A DNA stretch of 64,000 nucleotides from Longimicrobiales bacterium (GCA_958295645.1 OY282361.1:2508501-2572500); one strand, 5' to 3'; positions 1 to 8,127 are shown, counted from the first letter of the stretch. The notes: a model not told the origin generated them from the sequence alone. Translations and numbers: made by a program.

Positions 1-100
1 CATTCGATGGACGAGCGAGTCGAGGGGCCAAGCGTTGCTTTCCAACCGCCTCGAGGCCCTCTTCGACCCGCGCGGCGTGCTGGCGGCGAAACGAGCGTGA
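1..100 (+). CDS. FAD-linked oxidase (GlcE/GlcD-like), C-terminal tail only
   Basis: The window opens inside a gene read in frame from base 2 and stopping at TGA 98-100. The visible end reads NRLEALFDPRGVLAAKRA, which resembles the last helix of FAD-binding_4 oxidases such as glycolate oxidase subunits GlcD and GlcE (usual pattern: LK..FDP.G.L.PG.). The GTG of the next gene overlaps this stop in a GTGA, and that gene is GlcF-like, so an upstream glcDE operon is the natural reading. Only about 32 residues are visible, so GlcD and GlcE cannot be told apart. Confidence 0.6.
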   Translation, partial: IRWTSESRGQALLSNRLEALFDPRGVLAAKRA

Positions 101-1626
101 ACGTGCCTGCCCGGGCTCGGATGCGGCGGCCCTCCGGCCCAGGTGGCTCGCTGCGCGCCGCGGCCCCCCCCGCCGCCACCGTTGCCGTCCCGGCCGCCGC
201 GAGCGCCGCCGACACCCTCGCTCTGGCGCTCGCCGACCAGCAGGAGGGCCTCCTCAACTGCGTGCACTGCGGCTTCTGCCTTCCCGCCTGCCCGACCTAC
301 CGGCGCCTCGGCGACGAGGCGGACTCGCCCAGAGGACGCCTCTACCTGATGCAAGCGGTCGTCGAAGGGCGGCTCGACGCCGCCTCCGCCGCCTTTCAGG
401 AGCACATCGGCCGTTGCCTCGGGTGCAGGGCCTGCGAACCCGCCTGTCCGTCCGGCGTCGAGTACGGCCGACTTCTGGAACTGGCCCGGCACGTAGGCGG
501 CGAAGCAAGGCGTCCCGGCCTCGCGACACGCCTTCTGTTGCGCGTGGTCGGAACCCGCTGGCTGGCGCGGCCCGCCATGGCCGCGGCCCGTCTGCTCCGA
601 GCCACCGGCGCCCCCGCGCTCGTCGCCTCCGCAAAGTTCGTGCCGGGCCGCCGAGGACGACTCGCGGCCGCCATGCTGGCGTCCTCGGCGCGCGGCAGGC
701 TGCCCGTCGGCGAGACGGCGGCGGCCGAAGCGACGACTGGTCCGCGTGTCCGTCCCGCCGCCGCCGGGAGTGCGGTTGGCGCCGGGCTCCGTGCCGACCG
801 CCCATCCTCCGACCGCCCCCCGACCGCCCCCTCCGGCCGCCCGCCCACCGTGGCGGTGCTCGACGGGTGCGTCCAAGCCGGCTTGTTCGCCCGCGTGAAC
901 AAGGCCACGGTTCGAGTTCTCGAGACCAACGGCTACCGGGTCGCGCCCGCCCCCGGGCAAGGATGCTGCGGCGCCCTGCACGCTCATGCCGGCGATCTGC
1001 GAGCGGCGCGAGCCCTGGCGCGGCGCAACGTGGAGGCGTTTCGCAAGGCGGGGACCGACTACGTCGCCATGAACGCCTCCGGATGCGGTGCCGCAATGGC
1101 TTCGTACGGCGAGCTCCTGGCCCGCGACCCCGAGTTGGCCGGTCCCGCCGCGGAAGTCGCCGCCAAGGTCAGGGACGTCTCGCAACTGACGGCCGAGAGA
1201 GGGCCCGTCGCGGGCGCCCCCGTCGCGGCCAAGGTCGCCTGCGACGAGCCCTGCCATCTCCTCCACGCCCAGGGCCTGCCGCGCAGCGCGGAGAGGATCC
1301 TGCGAGCGGTTCCCGATCTGGACGTGGTGCCGCTCGCGAACGCGGCGGAATGCTGCGGTGGCGCAGGCATCTATGGACTTGCCCAGCCCGAACTGGGCGG
1401 GCGGATCGGCGGAGACAAAGTGGACGCCGTGCTCGAGTCGGGCGCTCAAGCGCTGGCGACCGGCAATCCCGGTTGCATGATGCAGATCGGCGCCGAACTC
1501 CGTCTGCGCGGGTGCCGCTTGCCCGTTCTCCACCCTGTCGAGATCCTCGACGAGAGCTACCGCCGGGCGGGAATGTACAAGCACGTCCGCCCCGAGCCTG
1601 TCAACGCGGCCGGAGCCAAGGCGTGA
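97..1626 (+). CDS. glcF: glycolate oxidase iron-sulfur subunit GlcF-like
   Basis: This is a 509-residue two-[4Fe-4S] oxidoreductase subunit that passes electrons from a flavin subunit oxidising glycolate or lactate towards quinone. Two ferredoxin-type clusters appear early (CVHCGFCLPACP, then CLGCRACEPACPSG about 45 residues on). Two CCG-type heterodisulfide-reductase domains follow (GCCGALHAHAGD and ECCGGAGIY, each with an upstream Cys-containing motif). I chose GTG 97 because it overlaps the upstream stop as GTGA; ATG 121 is an alternative, since residues 1-40 are low-complexity Ala/Pro and poorly conserved. A Pro/Arg/Ser-rich linker near residues 210-250 separates the halves. A paralogous Fe-S dehydrogenase for lactate is possible. 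Its stop overlaps the next gene. Confidence 0.85.
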   Translation: MNVPARARMRRPSGPGGSLRAAAPPAATVAVPAAASAADTLALALADQQEGLLNCVHCGFCLPACPTYRRLGDEADSPRGRLYLMQAVVEGRLDAASAAFQEHIGRCLGCRACEPACPSGVEYGRLLELARHVGGEARRPGLATRLLLRVVGTRWLARPAMAAARLLRATGAPALVASAKFVPGRRGRLAAAMLASSARGRLPVGETAAAEATTGPRVRPAAAGSAVGAGLRADRPSSDRPPTAPSGRPPTVAVLDGCVQAGLFARVNKATVRVLETNGYRVAPAPGQGCCGALHAHAGDLRAARALARRNVEAFRKAGTDYVAMNASGCGAAMASYGELLARDPELAGPAAEVAAKVRDVSQLTAERGPVAGAPVAAKVACDEPCHLLHAQGLPRSAERILRAVPDLDVVPLANAAECCGGAGIYGLAQPELGGRIGGDKVDAVLESGAQALATGNPGCMMQIGAELRLRGCRLPVLHPVEILDESYRRAGMYKHVRPEPVNAAGAKA

Positions 1627-2789
1627 ACTCGGCGCCAAACGTGGTGAACCTGGCGCCGCGGGTCGCGGAAGCGGACGCTCGCACAGGCCTCGACGATTTC
1701 TTGCAACTCCTGCAGGCGCTCGTGGAGACCGAGTCTCCCTCCCGCGACGAAGTTGCGATGGGCCGGGTGGCGCGAGTCGTCGAAGAGGCGATCGTGCAAG
1801 CAGGCGGACAGGCCGAGTCCATCCCCGCTTCAGGACTGGGCTCGCACCTTCTGGGCCGGTTTCGCGGCAGTCGGCCAGCGAACGAGAGGCCGCTTCTCGT
1901 GCTTGCGCACATGGACACCGTCCATCCCGTCGGCACGCTGGAGCGCTTGCCGTTCAAGGTTGTCGGCGGCCGCATACAGGGCCCCGGCGTGTACGACATG
2001 AAGGCCGGACTCGCTGCGGGGTTGGCAGCGCTTGGCTTGCTGGCGGAGAAGAGCGGGCGTCCGCGCTCGGACGTGTTGTTTCTCGTCACCTGCGACGAAG
2101 AGATTGGTTCGCCCGATTCTCGGCCTTTGATAGAGGCCAAGGCGAAGGCGGCGCGGGCGGGATTGGTGCTGGAGCCTTCGGCGCCGGGGGGCGCGGCCAA
2201 GACCCGGCGCAAAGGCGCTGGCGAATACGTGCTCGAGGTTGCGGGCCGGCCGGCGCACGCGGGAATCGAGCCGGAGGCGGGGGCGAGTGCCATCCACGAA
2301 CTCGCTCGCCAAGTCGAACGCATATGTCGCATGAACGACACCGGCGTCACGTTCAACGCAGGCCTGATACGGGGCGGCACGCGGACGAACGTGGTCGCGG
2401 AAGAAGCTTGGTGCGCCATCGACGTGCGGTTCTGGACGCGGGACGACGGGGAACGCGCCGACGCCGCTCTGCGCTCGCTGGCGCCTGTCGACCCGGGTTG
2501 CACGTTGCGTTTGAAGGGCGGCGTGAATCGCGGGCCACTGGAGAAGACGCCCGAATCGGCACAGTTGTTCGACCGGGCGCGCCGCATTGCGCAAGCGGTG
2601 GGCTTCACCCTGAGCGAGGCCGAGACGGGCGGAGCCAGCGACGGCAACATCGCCTCCGCCGCGGGCCTTGCCGTACTGGACGGGTTGGGACCCGACGGCG
2701 GGGGGGCGCATTCGCTCACGGAGCATGTGCTCTTGGCCGACGTGCCGCGTCGCGTCGCGTTCTTGTCCGGTCTCTTCGAGAGGCTGTGA
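1623..2789 (+). CDS. M20 family zinc peptidase, carboxypeptidase G2-like
   Basis: This 388-residue M20 metallopeptidase would cleave an amide bond near a C-terminal or N-acyl amino acid. Zinc ligands and catalytic residues are visible: LAHMDTVHP (HxD), VYDMKAG (bridging Asp), TCDEEIGS (catalytic Glu plus ligand), LEPS, and a late GGAHSLTEHV with the final His. A dimerisation domain with PAHAG sits between the catalytic halves. The start is GTG 1623, overlapping the previous stop as GTGA, so it is probably co-translated with the GlcF-like gene. No signal peptide is seen, so it is cytoplasmic. With the enolase-superfamily gene at 3567 it fits N-acyl or dipeptide amino acid salvage. The exact substrate is unknown. 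Confidence 0.85.
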   Translation: MNSAPNVVNLAPRVAEADARTGLDDFLQLLQALVETESPSRDEVAMGRVARVVEEAIVQAGGQAESIPASGLGSHLLGRFRGSRPANERPLLVLAHMDTVHPVGTLERLPFKVVGGRIQGPGVYDMKAGLAAGLAALGLLAEKSGRPRSDVLFLVTCDEEIGSPDSRPLIEAKAKAARAGLVLEPSAPGGAAKTRRKGAGEYVLEVAGRPAHAGIEPEAGASAIHELARQVERICRMNDTGVTFNAGLIRGGTRTNVVAEEAWCAIDVRFWTRDDGERADAALRSLAPVDPGCTLRLKGGVNRGPLEKTPESAQLFDRARRIAQAVGFTLSEAETGGASDGNIASAAGLAVLDGLGPDGGGAHSLTEHVLLADVPRRVAFLSGLFERL

Positions 2790-2790
2790 C

Positions 2791-2833
2791 TTTGCATAGT
2801 GGGGTTTTGCATAGCGGGGTATTGTGTTATTGT
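2791..2833 (+). promoter_or_regulatory. tandem 14-bp repeats and AT-rich leader before the KPGPKP protein gene
   Basis: TTTGCATAGYGGGG occurs at 2791-2804 and again at 2806-2819, a 15-bp period, right after the M20 gene stop. An AT-rich stretch follows, with TATTGT at 2820-2825 and 2828-2833, in otherwise GC-rich DNA. Each repeat contains TTGCAT, which can serve as a -35-like element. The arrangement looks like a promoter with two operator half-sites for the gene at 2932. No transcription start can be assigned from sequence alone. Confidence 0.4.
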
Positions 2834-2931
2834 TGTCAACGTTCGAGCCCGCACACTGCCCAACAACCGATTCACGCAGGGGAGCGGGTCGCCGTCCCGT
2901 ACAGATCAGAGCCAAGGAGCGAACTGATCAA

Positions 2932-3462
2932 ATGAACGCAAAGGAATTGCGTACCTACCAAAGCGCCCTGGAGCAGGCTCGGGCAGAACTCGCAAACCAC
3001 GACAAGCGCGGCGAGGAGCTGCGGGCCGTCGTGCAGGGACTCGAGAGCCTGCTGGCGGCGCCGCGTCCCAGGAAGAAGCCTGGCCCGAAGCCTGGTTCGA
3101 AGGCGCGCAAGAAGCCCGGTCCGAAGCCCCGCAAGAAGCCTGGTCCGAAGCCGGGCGCGAAGGGCGGCCGTCCGAAGGCCAAGTCCCAGTTGAAGCCTGG
3201 ACCGCGGTCGCAGGGAGCTGGACATCCCGAGGTGAGCCCGAGTGCCTTCCGAGGGCTGGGCACGACGAAGGCGTACCGCCGTTTCTTGCAGGAATACGGA
3301 GACGGGTACACGCCGCCGCAGATCCGCGACGCGTTGATTGTCGGCGGGCTGAGGCCGAAGTCGCGCAGTGGCTTGCTGACGGCCATTCACGGCATCATCC
3401 GCCGCGACAGGATCAAGGCCGAGAAGGAAGCCAAGGCGAAGAACGCGGCGCAGGACAAGTAG
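2932..3462 (+). CDS. KPGPKP-repeat (AT-hook/histone H1-like) DNA-binding protein
   Basis: This 176-residue basic protein has three parts. Residues 1-42 form a charged, probably coiled-coil helix. Residues about 44-95 hold repeated (R)KKPGPKP units with GGRPK and LKPGP variants, similar to AT-hook or H1-tail motifs that bind the DNA minor groove. The last 80 residues are a compact helical segment with TPPQIRDALIVGG and an IRR end, possibly a winged helix. ATG 2932 is chosen because AAGGAGCG lies about 16 bp upstream and the more upstream reading frame has no conserved content. A nucleoid-associated or silencing role is inferred from composition only. Repeats upstream (2791-2819) may control it. 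Confidence 0.65.
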   Translation: MNAKELRTYQSALEQARAELANHDKRGEELRAVVQGLESLLAAPRPRKKPGPKPGSKARKKPGPKPRKKPGPKPGAKGGRPKAKSQLKPGPRSQGAGHPEVSPSAFRGLGTTKAYRRFLQEYGDGYTPPQIRDALIVGGLRPKSRSGLLTAIHGIIRRDRIKAEKEAKAKNAAQDK

Positions 3463-3484
3463 GCGCCGAGGAGCCGAGGCGGTT

Positions 3485-3547
3485 CTAGCGCCTTCCACGG
3501 GCCGTTCGGAGGTTGTGAACCCGGACGGCGCCCGTGGAAGGCGCTAG
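3485..3547. terminator. perfect 18-bp inverted repeat, terminator-like or mobile palindrome
   Basis: CTAGCGCCTTCCACGGGC at 3485-3502 is exactly reverse-complemented at 3530-3547. Shorter near-complementary segments inside it (CCGTTCGG at 3502-3509 and CCGGACGG at 3521-3528) could extend the stem. It lies between the KPGPKP gene stop (3462) and the enolase start (3567). No T-run follows, so it may be a transcript-end hairpin, a bidirectional terminator or a REP/MITE-like palindrome. Confidence 0.55.
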
Positions 3548-3566
3548 CGGTTCGGGCTGGTCCGTG

Positions 3567-4670
3567 ATGATCGAGCAGGCGGTATTGCGGGAAATCTCGC
3601 TCGACCTGAGAGAGACTTTCGCAATCAGCAGCGGTAGCACGCACGCCAGGCGGATCCTGTTGCTTGCATTGAGAGCCGACGGCGTCGAAGGATGGGCGGA
3701 GTGCGTGGCCGGCGAGACGCCTGCGTATTCCTACGAGACCACCGACACGGCTTGGTCGGTTCTCACGACTTGGTTGTTGCCGGATGTCGTGGGCACGGAA
3801 GCGGACGACATGCGCAGCCTAGGTCCCGCACCCTGGCTTCGCGGCCACCCCATGGCCTGCGCGGCGGTGGAAATGGCGGGGTGGGACTTGGAGGCCAAGC
3901 GCAAGGGAATCAGCCTGCGCGAACTGCTTGGCGCAAATGAAGACGCAATTCCCGTCGGCGTCTCCATCGGCCTTCAAGAGGACGACGACGCGTTGCTGGC
4001 CAAGGTCGCGCAGCATCTCGCCGAGGGATACCGCAAGATCAAGATCAAGATCAAGCCGGGCAGAGACGTCGAAATGTTGCGCGCGGTGCGCCACAGCTTC
4101 CCCGACGCTCCGCTCATGGCGGACGCCAACTCGGCCTATGCGATGCCGCGCGACGCGGCCCGACTCCGGCAGTTCGACGACTTGGACTTGATGATGCTCG
4201 AACAGCCGCTTTCTCACGAAGACTTGTTGGACCACGCGGCTCTGCAACGAGAGATCGCGACTCCTGTCTGCCTGGACGAATCGATACGATCCGCCGCCGA
4301 CGCCCGCTTGGCCGTTCACCTTGGCGCGGGGCAGATCGTCAACATCAAGCCCGGTCGCGTCGGCGGCCTCTCCTCCGCGATGGCGATTCGCGACGTCTGC
4401 AACGCCGCGGGGTGGCCGGTCTGGTGCGGCGGGATGCTGGAATCGGGGATCGGGCGCGCGCACAACGTGGCGCTCGCGGGCTTGCCGGGCTTCACCGTGC
4501 CGGGAGACATATCCAATTCGAGCCGGTACTGGGCGGAAGACGTTGTCGCGCCGGAGTTCGAGATGACGGACGGACTGATGCCGGCGACGCAGGGGCCGGG
4601 GATCGGAGTTGCGCCCCGCATGGACCGGATCGAAGCTCTGACGAAGCGGATCGCCGTCTTCGAAGCATAG
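3567..4670 (+). CDS. menC: enolase-superfamily N-succinylamino acid racemase / o-succinylbenzoate synthase
   Basis: This 367-residue muconate-lactonising subgroup protein carries the KxK catalytic pair in KIKIKIKPG (about residue 166), metal ligands in DANSAY, EQP and DES, and the second catalytic Lys in NIKPGRVGG. The C-terminal WCGGMLESGIG and NS segments are typical of NSAR/OSBS enzymes. ATG 3567 avoids a longer GTG start lying inside the 3485-3547 palindrome. OSBS activity would serve menaquinone synthesis and NSAR activity would racemise N-acyl amino acids. No other men gene is nearby and an M20 peptidase is close, so racemase use seems at least as likely. Homology alone cannot separate the two activities. 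Confidence 0.85.
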   Translation: MIEQAVLREISLDLRETFAISSGSTHARRILLLALRADGVEGWAECVAGETPAYSYETTDTAWSVLTTWLLPDVVGTEADDMRSLGPAPWLRGHPMACAAVEMAGWDLEAKRKGISLRELLGANEDAIPVGVSIGLQEDDDALLAKVAQHLAEGYRKIKIKIKPGRDVEMLRAVRHSFPDAPLMADANSAYAMPRDAARLRQFDDLDLMMLEQPLSHEDLLDHAALQREIATPVCLDESIRSAADARLAVHLGAGQIVNIKPGRVGGLSSAMAIRDVCNAAGWPVWCGGMLESGIGRAHNVALAGLPGFTVPGDISNSSRYWAEDVVAPEFEMTDGLMPATQGPGIGVAPRMDRIEALTKRIAVFEA

Positions 4671-4711
4671 AGGACGCCGGGCCGCAGGCCTGTTGCCGCT
4701 TGCGCGCCCAG

Positions 4712-6490
4712 CTACACCGCCAAGACGGCAGGGCGAAGACAGGCGGGACAGAATCGCCAACGACGATCGAGCGGCTCTCCGCACTGGCAGGCCGCGGCGC
4801 GGGGATGACCGCAGAACGGACAGCCGGCGGCTCCGGGCGGCAACGGGTGACCGCAACCGGAACAGGGTATGTTGGCGGCCTCGGCGAGCCCGATGAGTCG
4901 TCCGGCTTCATGAGGGGTCGTCACGCCTTCGGCGATCTGGCGCCGGACGTCGCGCGCCATCGATTCCATGCCGCTGCGCCGGGCCAGCGTGCGCAGAGTC
5001 GTCACTGGCGCACCCGATGCGATCGCCGTTCTGATTTCGTCGTCCACCGCGAGCACTTCGAACACGCCGCTGCGTCCCCAGTAGCCGTCCTTGCAGAGGC
5101 GGCAGTCCGTCCCCCGGCTTCCTCGACAATGCGAACAGACCCTGCGAACGAGACGTTGCGCAACCACGCCCGCCAAGCCCCCGGCGACCAGGAACGGCGG
5201 CACGCCCATCTCCAGAAGTCTGACGACTGCGCTCGGAGCGTCGATAGTGTGCACGGTCGTCAAGACCAAATGTCCGGTGACGGCGGCCGACATCGCGATC
5301 TCTGCGGTTTCGCGGTCGCGTACTTCGCCCACGAGAATCACGTCGGGATCCTGGCGCAGAATGGCGCGCAGTCCCGAAGGAAACGTCACGCCCGCCTTGC
5401 GGTCGATCTGCACTTGGGCCAAACCGGGGAACCGGTACTCGATGGGGTCTTCGAGCGTGACGATGTTGACGTGTTCGGCGGCGAGTTCCGCCACTGCGCC
5501 CGACAGCGTGGTGGTCTTGCCGCTGCCGGTGGGGCCCGCTGCCAGGAGAACGCCTTGGTTGCGGCTCAGGATTCGGCGCAGGCGATCGAGGTCCCGCGGA
5601 GCTAGGCCCAGCGAGGCCAAGTCGCGGGGCGCGTCGCCCGGATCGAGCAGCCGCAGCACCGCCTTCTCGCCTTCGTGCGTGGGAACCGTCGAGGCGCGCA
5701 CCGTTATCTCGGCGTTCTGCCGCCGCGTGGTGAAGCCTCCGTCCTGGGGCCTTCGACGCACGGAGATGTCCAGGCCCGCCATGATCTTGATCCGCGAGAT
5801 GGCGGCGCGGTGGGTCCCGGGCGGCAACTCGGCGGCGGTCGCCAGCAGGCCGTCGATCCGAAAGCGCACGCGAGAGCCCTCGCCCAGCCGCTCCACGTGG
5901 ATGTCGCTGGCCCGCGCGTCCATCGCTTCGGCGAGCAGGTGGTCCACGATCCTCACGATGGGGGCCGCGCTGGCCTCGCGTTCCAGGACTTGGCGCTCGT
6001 TGCCCGCGGCGCCGGGCGGGCTTTGGACGAGACGGCTGATCAGCTCCGGCAGCTCGCCGCCGTAGGCGTCCTTCACGGCTTGGGCGACGGCGGAGGGCGG
6101 AGCGGCCAGGGCGTCCACGTGGCAGCCCGACTGGAAGCGCAGCTCGTCGACGGCTTCGGCGTCGAGCGGGTCGGCGAAGGCAACCTTGAGGCGGCGGCCG
6201 TCGAGGGCGAGCGGTAGCACGCACTTCGCCCTCGCCAAGCTGGGCTCGACGCGCGCCAGCGCATCCGGATCGGGCCGGAAGGGAGGCGCCGCGAAGTCCA
6301 GGCCCAGTTGCTGGGCCAGCGCCTTGGCGACGTGCATCTCGCCCACGAGACCCCGCCGCAGCAGGATGTCGCCGAGGCGCCTGCCCGAGCGGGCCTGCTC
6401 CGCCAGGGCGTCCCGCAACGCGGCCTTCGCCAGCACGCCTCTGTCCACCAAGATGTCGCCGAGGCGCCTGCCGTCGCTCGCGTTCGCCAT
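4712..6490 (-). CDS. GspE/PilB-type secretion ATPase with MshEN repeats and C-terminal zinc ribbons
   Basis: This 592-residue traffic ATPase powers a type II secretion or type IV pilus machine at the inner membrane. The N-terminus has two MshEN-like repeats (RRLGDILVDRG and RRLGDILLRRG, each followed by an AL..Q helix), known to bind cyclic di-GMP. Then come Walker A GPTGSGKTTT, Asp and His boxes with the Walker B Glu (DPDVILVGEVRD, TGHLVLTTVHT), and the family's own zinc site (CSHC...CRLC). The last 50 residues add CSGCG, CPFCG, CQCG and CPAC pairs, a double zinc ribbon not usual in GspE/PilB. ATG 6490 is used because the upstream frame is low-complexity. It faces the menC-like gene convergently. 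No pilin or GspF gene is nearby. Confidence 0.88.
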   Translation of the reverse strand: MANASDGRRLGDILVDRGVLAKAALRDALAEQARSGRRLGDILLRRGLVGEMHVAKALAQQLGLDFAAPPFRPDPDALARVEPSLARAKCVLPLALDGRRLKVAFADPLDAEAVDELRFQSGCHVDALAAPPSAVAQAVKDAYGGELPELISRLVQSPPGAAGNERQVLEREASAAPIVRIVDHLLAEAMDARASDIHVERLGEGSRVRFRIDGLLATAAELPPGTHRAAISRIKIMAGLDISVRRRPQDGGFTTRRQNAEITVRASTVPTHEGEKAVLRLLDPGDAPRDLASLGLAPRDLDRLRRILSRNQGVLLAAGPTGSGKTTTLSGAVAELAAEHVNIVTLEDPIEYRFPGLAQVQIDRKAGVTFPSGLRAILRQDPDVILVGEVRDRETAEIAMSAAVTGHLVLTTVHTIDAPSAVVRLLEMGVPPFLVAGGLAGVVAQRLVRRVCSHCRGSRGTDCRLCKDGYWGRSGVFEVLAVDDEIRTAIASGAPVTTLRTLARRSGMESMARDVRRQIAEGVTTPHEAGRLIGLAEAANIPCSGCGHPLPPGAAGCPFCGHPRAAACQCGEPLDRRWRFCPACLRPAVLAV

Positions 6491-6546
6491 GGGGTGGAAG
6501 ATGCGTCCCCAGGCGGGACGCGCCCATGGCGGAAAGGGCGGGGGTC

Positions 6547-7140
6547 TTAGCCGAAGAGGCGGCCGTCTTCGCTGTCGGGGCTGTTGGGGCGCAGGTGCAG
6601 TGCGACTTCCGCTTCGACGTGGCCGATGTCGGCCCTTTCCTTGAGCGCGTCCCGCACGCGCGGAAGGATCTTCTCGTAGGCGGCCAGAACGCCGTCGCGC
6701 AGGCGAAGCCGGAGGACCTTCATCGCGTTGACGTCCGGCCGACTCGTGCGGCTCTCCTTCTTGGCGACGTCCAGGTCGTGCGGCACGACCTCGAACGGCA
6801 CCACGCCCACGTCGTCGTGGCGCTCGGCATCCATGTACTTGAGCGACACGCTGACGTCGCCCCTTGCCGCATGGTGCGAAATGTCTCCGATGGCGCGAAA
6901 ACGGGCGGCCAGCGGCGTCATTTCGGGCCCTTGGGCTGCCTTGCGGTACGCTGTCTCGACGAGCGCGAAGAGGCGCTTCAGTCGCTCCGGCGTCGTGGAG
7001 TCTCCGTCCGGTGGCGTGGTGTCCATCTCGCGGCCCTTGGCCTGGAGGTCGTGCAGCGAGAGGGCGCGCTCGAGGTCGCGGCTGCGGGCGCGGTCGATGT
7101 TGTCGAGGATGCGGTCGGCTTCGGTTCGGCGATAGTTCAT
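6547..7140 (-). CDS. hypothetical protein, 197 aa
   Basis: I do not recognise this family. The product is soluble and charged. It has an N-terminal helical part, a conserved-looking middle with SVSLKYMDAERHDDVG, a LRLRLRDGVLAAYEKILPRVR helix, and a C-terminal EAEVALHLRP strand. No signal peptide or membrane segment is seen. It lies 56 bp upstream of the GspE-like gene on the same strand, so the two may be co-transcribed. The start ATG at 7140 is the first in frame. The region to 7322 is a divergent promoter space shared with the Yip1 gene. Confidence 0.55.
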   Translation of the reverse strand: MNYRRTEADRILDNIDRARSRDLERALSLHDLQAKGREMDTTPPDGDSTTPERLKRLFALVETAYRKAAQGPEMTPLAARFRAIGDISHHAARGDVSVSLKYMDAERHDDVGVVPFEVVPHDLDVAKKESRTSRPDVNAMKVLRLRLRDGVLAAYEKILPRVRDALKERADIGHVEAEVALHLRPNSPDSEDGRLFG

Positions 7141-7221
7141 TGGGGTCGCGCGTTGTTGCGCCGGTGGCTTGATTCGGTTGCTTTCGGCTTTCGGTCCGGT
7201 TCAAGAATAACCCCCGCACCA

Positions 7222-7250
7222 TTGCCCGGCCAACTGTTGCGGTCTAGATT
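7222..7250 (+). promoter_or_regulatory. putative sigma-70-type promoter for the Yip1 gene
   Basis: TTGCCC (7222-7227) and TAGATT (7245-7250) are separated by 17 bp, each matching four of six consensus bases. The predicted start near 7257 gives a leader of about 65 bases to ATG 7323. This is a pattern match only. Confidence 0.35.
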
Positions 7251-7322
7251 GCCCTCTGGCGGCGCCTCGCCACGGCGGCGGCGGCGTGCGCGAGCGGACA
7301 ACTCCCAGGCGACGGGGCGGAG

Positions 7323-8081
7323 ATGACAAACGGGCACGACGACGACAGGTGGACCATGCAAGAGGATCCGAGCGACCCGGACGGTTACGGCGAGGGAGAA
7401 GCGGACGGCCCGCCACCGTTGCCCGGACTCTTCAAGCGGGCGGGCATGGTGCTCTACGCGCCTGGCGATCTGTTTGCGGCGCTGGGACCGCAACCGGCGG
7501 TTGCCGGAATCATCGTCTTGTCGGCGCTGTTGACGGCGGCGGCGATAGCGGTGGTGCCCGGAGAGGCATTTGGCCCGGCGGGCGCCTCGGCGGACGAGTT
7601 GCCGTTCGACCCGGCGTGGATCAAGATCATGGTGCTGGGCGCTGGGCTGGTGGGCAGCGCATTGACGCCCTTTGTCTTCACCGTGATCTCCTGGGTGGCC
7701 TTCCGGGTTGTTCGCCGCGACGAGGCCACGTTCGGACAGCACTTGGCCGTCAATGCCCATGCTCTCTTCATCGGCGCGGTCGGTGCCGTGTGCATGTTGC
7801 CTGTGTGGCTCACCACACTCGACATGGAGAGTCAATTCACGTTCGCGTCGTTGTTGCCGTTCTTGTCGGACGGCTTCCTGTACGATGTCTTGTCGGAGAT
7901 GCAATTGTTCCACGCGTGGGTCCTGGCTGTAGCGTCGCTGGGCCTGTCCAGCCTGGATCCTCGCCGCACGTGGGGGTCCACCGCGCTCGTGCTGGTCGCG
8001 ATCTGGATAGCGGTGACGCTTGCGGGCATGGGCATCGGGTCGGCCCTCGGATCCGCGTTCTCGTCGGCCGCAACAGGCTGA
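7323..8081 (+). CDS. Yip1-domain membrane protein
   Basis: This 252-residue inner-membrane protein has an acidic, Pro-rich N-terminus of about 35 residues. A LFKRAGMVLYAPGDLFAAL amphipathic segment follows, then five hydrophobic helices (about 60-85, 95-125, 145-165, 190-215, 220-245). The 'P...F' entry segment and helix layout match bacterial YIP1 family proteins (Pfam Yip1), whose role is mostly unknown. ATG 7323 is preceded by GGGGCGGAG. It stands alone between a divergent hypothetical gene and an aminotransferase gene 46 bp downstream, which may share its transcript. Confidence 0.7.
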   Translation: MTNGHDDDRWTMQEDPSDPDGYGEGEADGPPPLPGLFKRAGMVLYAPGDLFAALGPQPAVAGIIVLSALLTAAAIAVVPGEAFGPAGASADELPFDPAWIKIMVLGAGLVGSALTPFVFTVISWVAFRVVRRDEATFGQHLAVNAHALFIGAVGAVCMLPVWLTTLDMESQFTFASLLPFLSDGFLYDVLSEMQLFHAWVLAVASLGLSSLDPRRTWGSTALVLVAIWIAVTLAGMGIGSALGSAFSSAATG

Positions 8082-8127
8082 CTGAAAGCCGGCCGCCCAC
8101 GGTCTCCTCCAGGACCGAAGCGGTGCG

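Noticed and set aside
3074-3200. Tandem DNA repeat array (AAGCCTGGTCCGAAG-like units)
   Set aside because: The repetition encodes the KPGPKP protein motifs in frame and is a coding feature, not a CRISPR or satellite array.
6491-7222. N-terminal extension of the secretion ATPase to 836 residues
   Set aside because: The extension is Arg/Pro-rich, runs antisense to the hypothetical gene at 6547-7140 in the same direction but another frame, and the MshEN domain begins right at ATG 6490.
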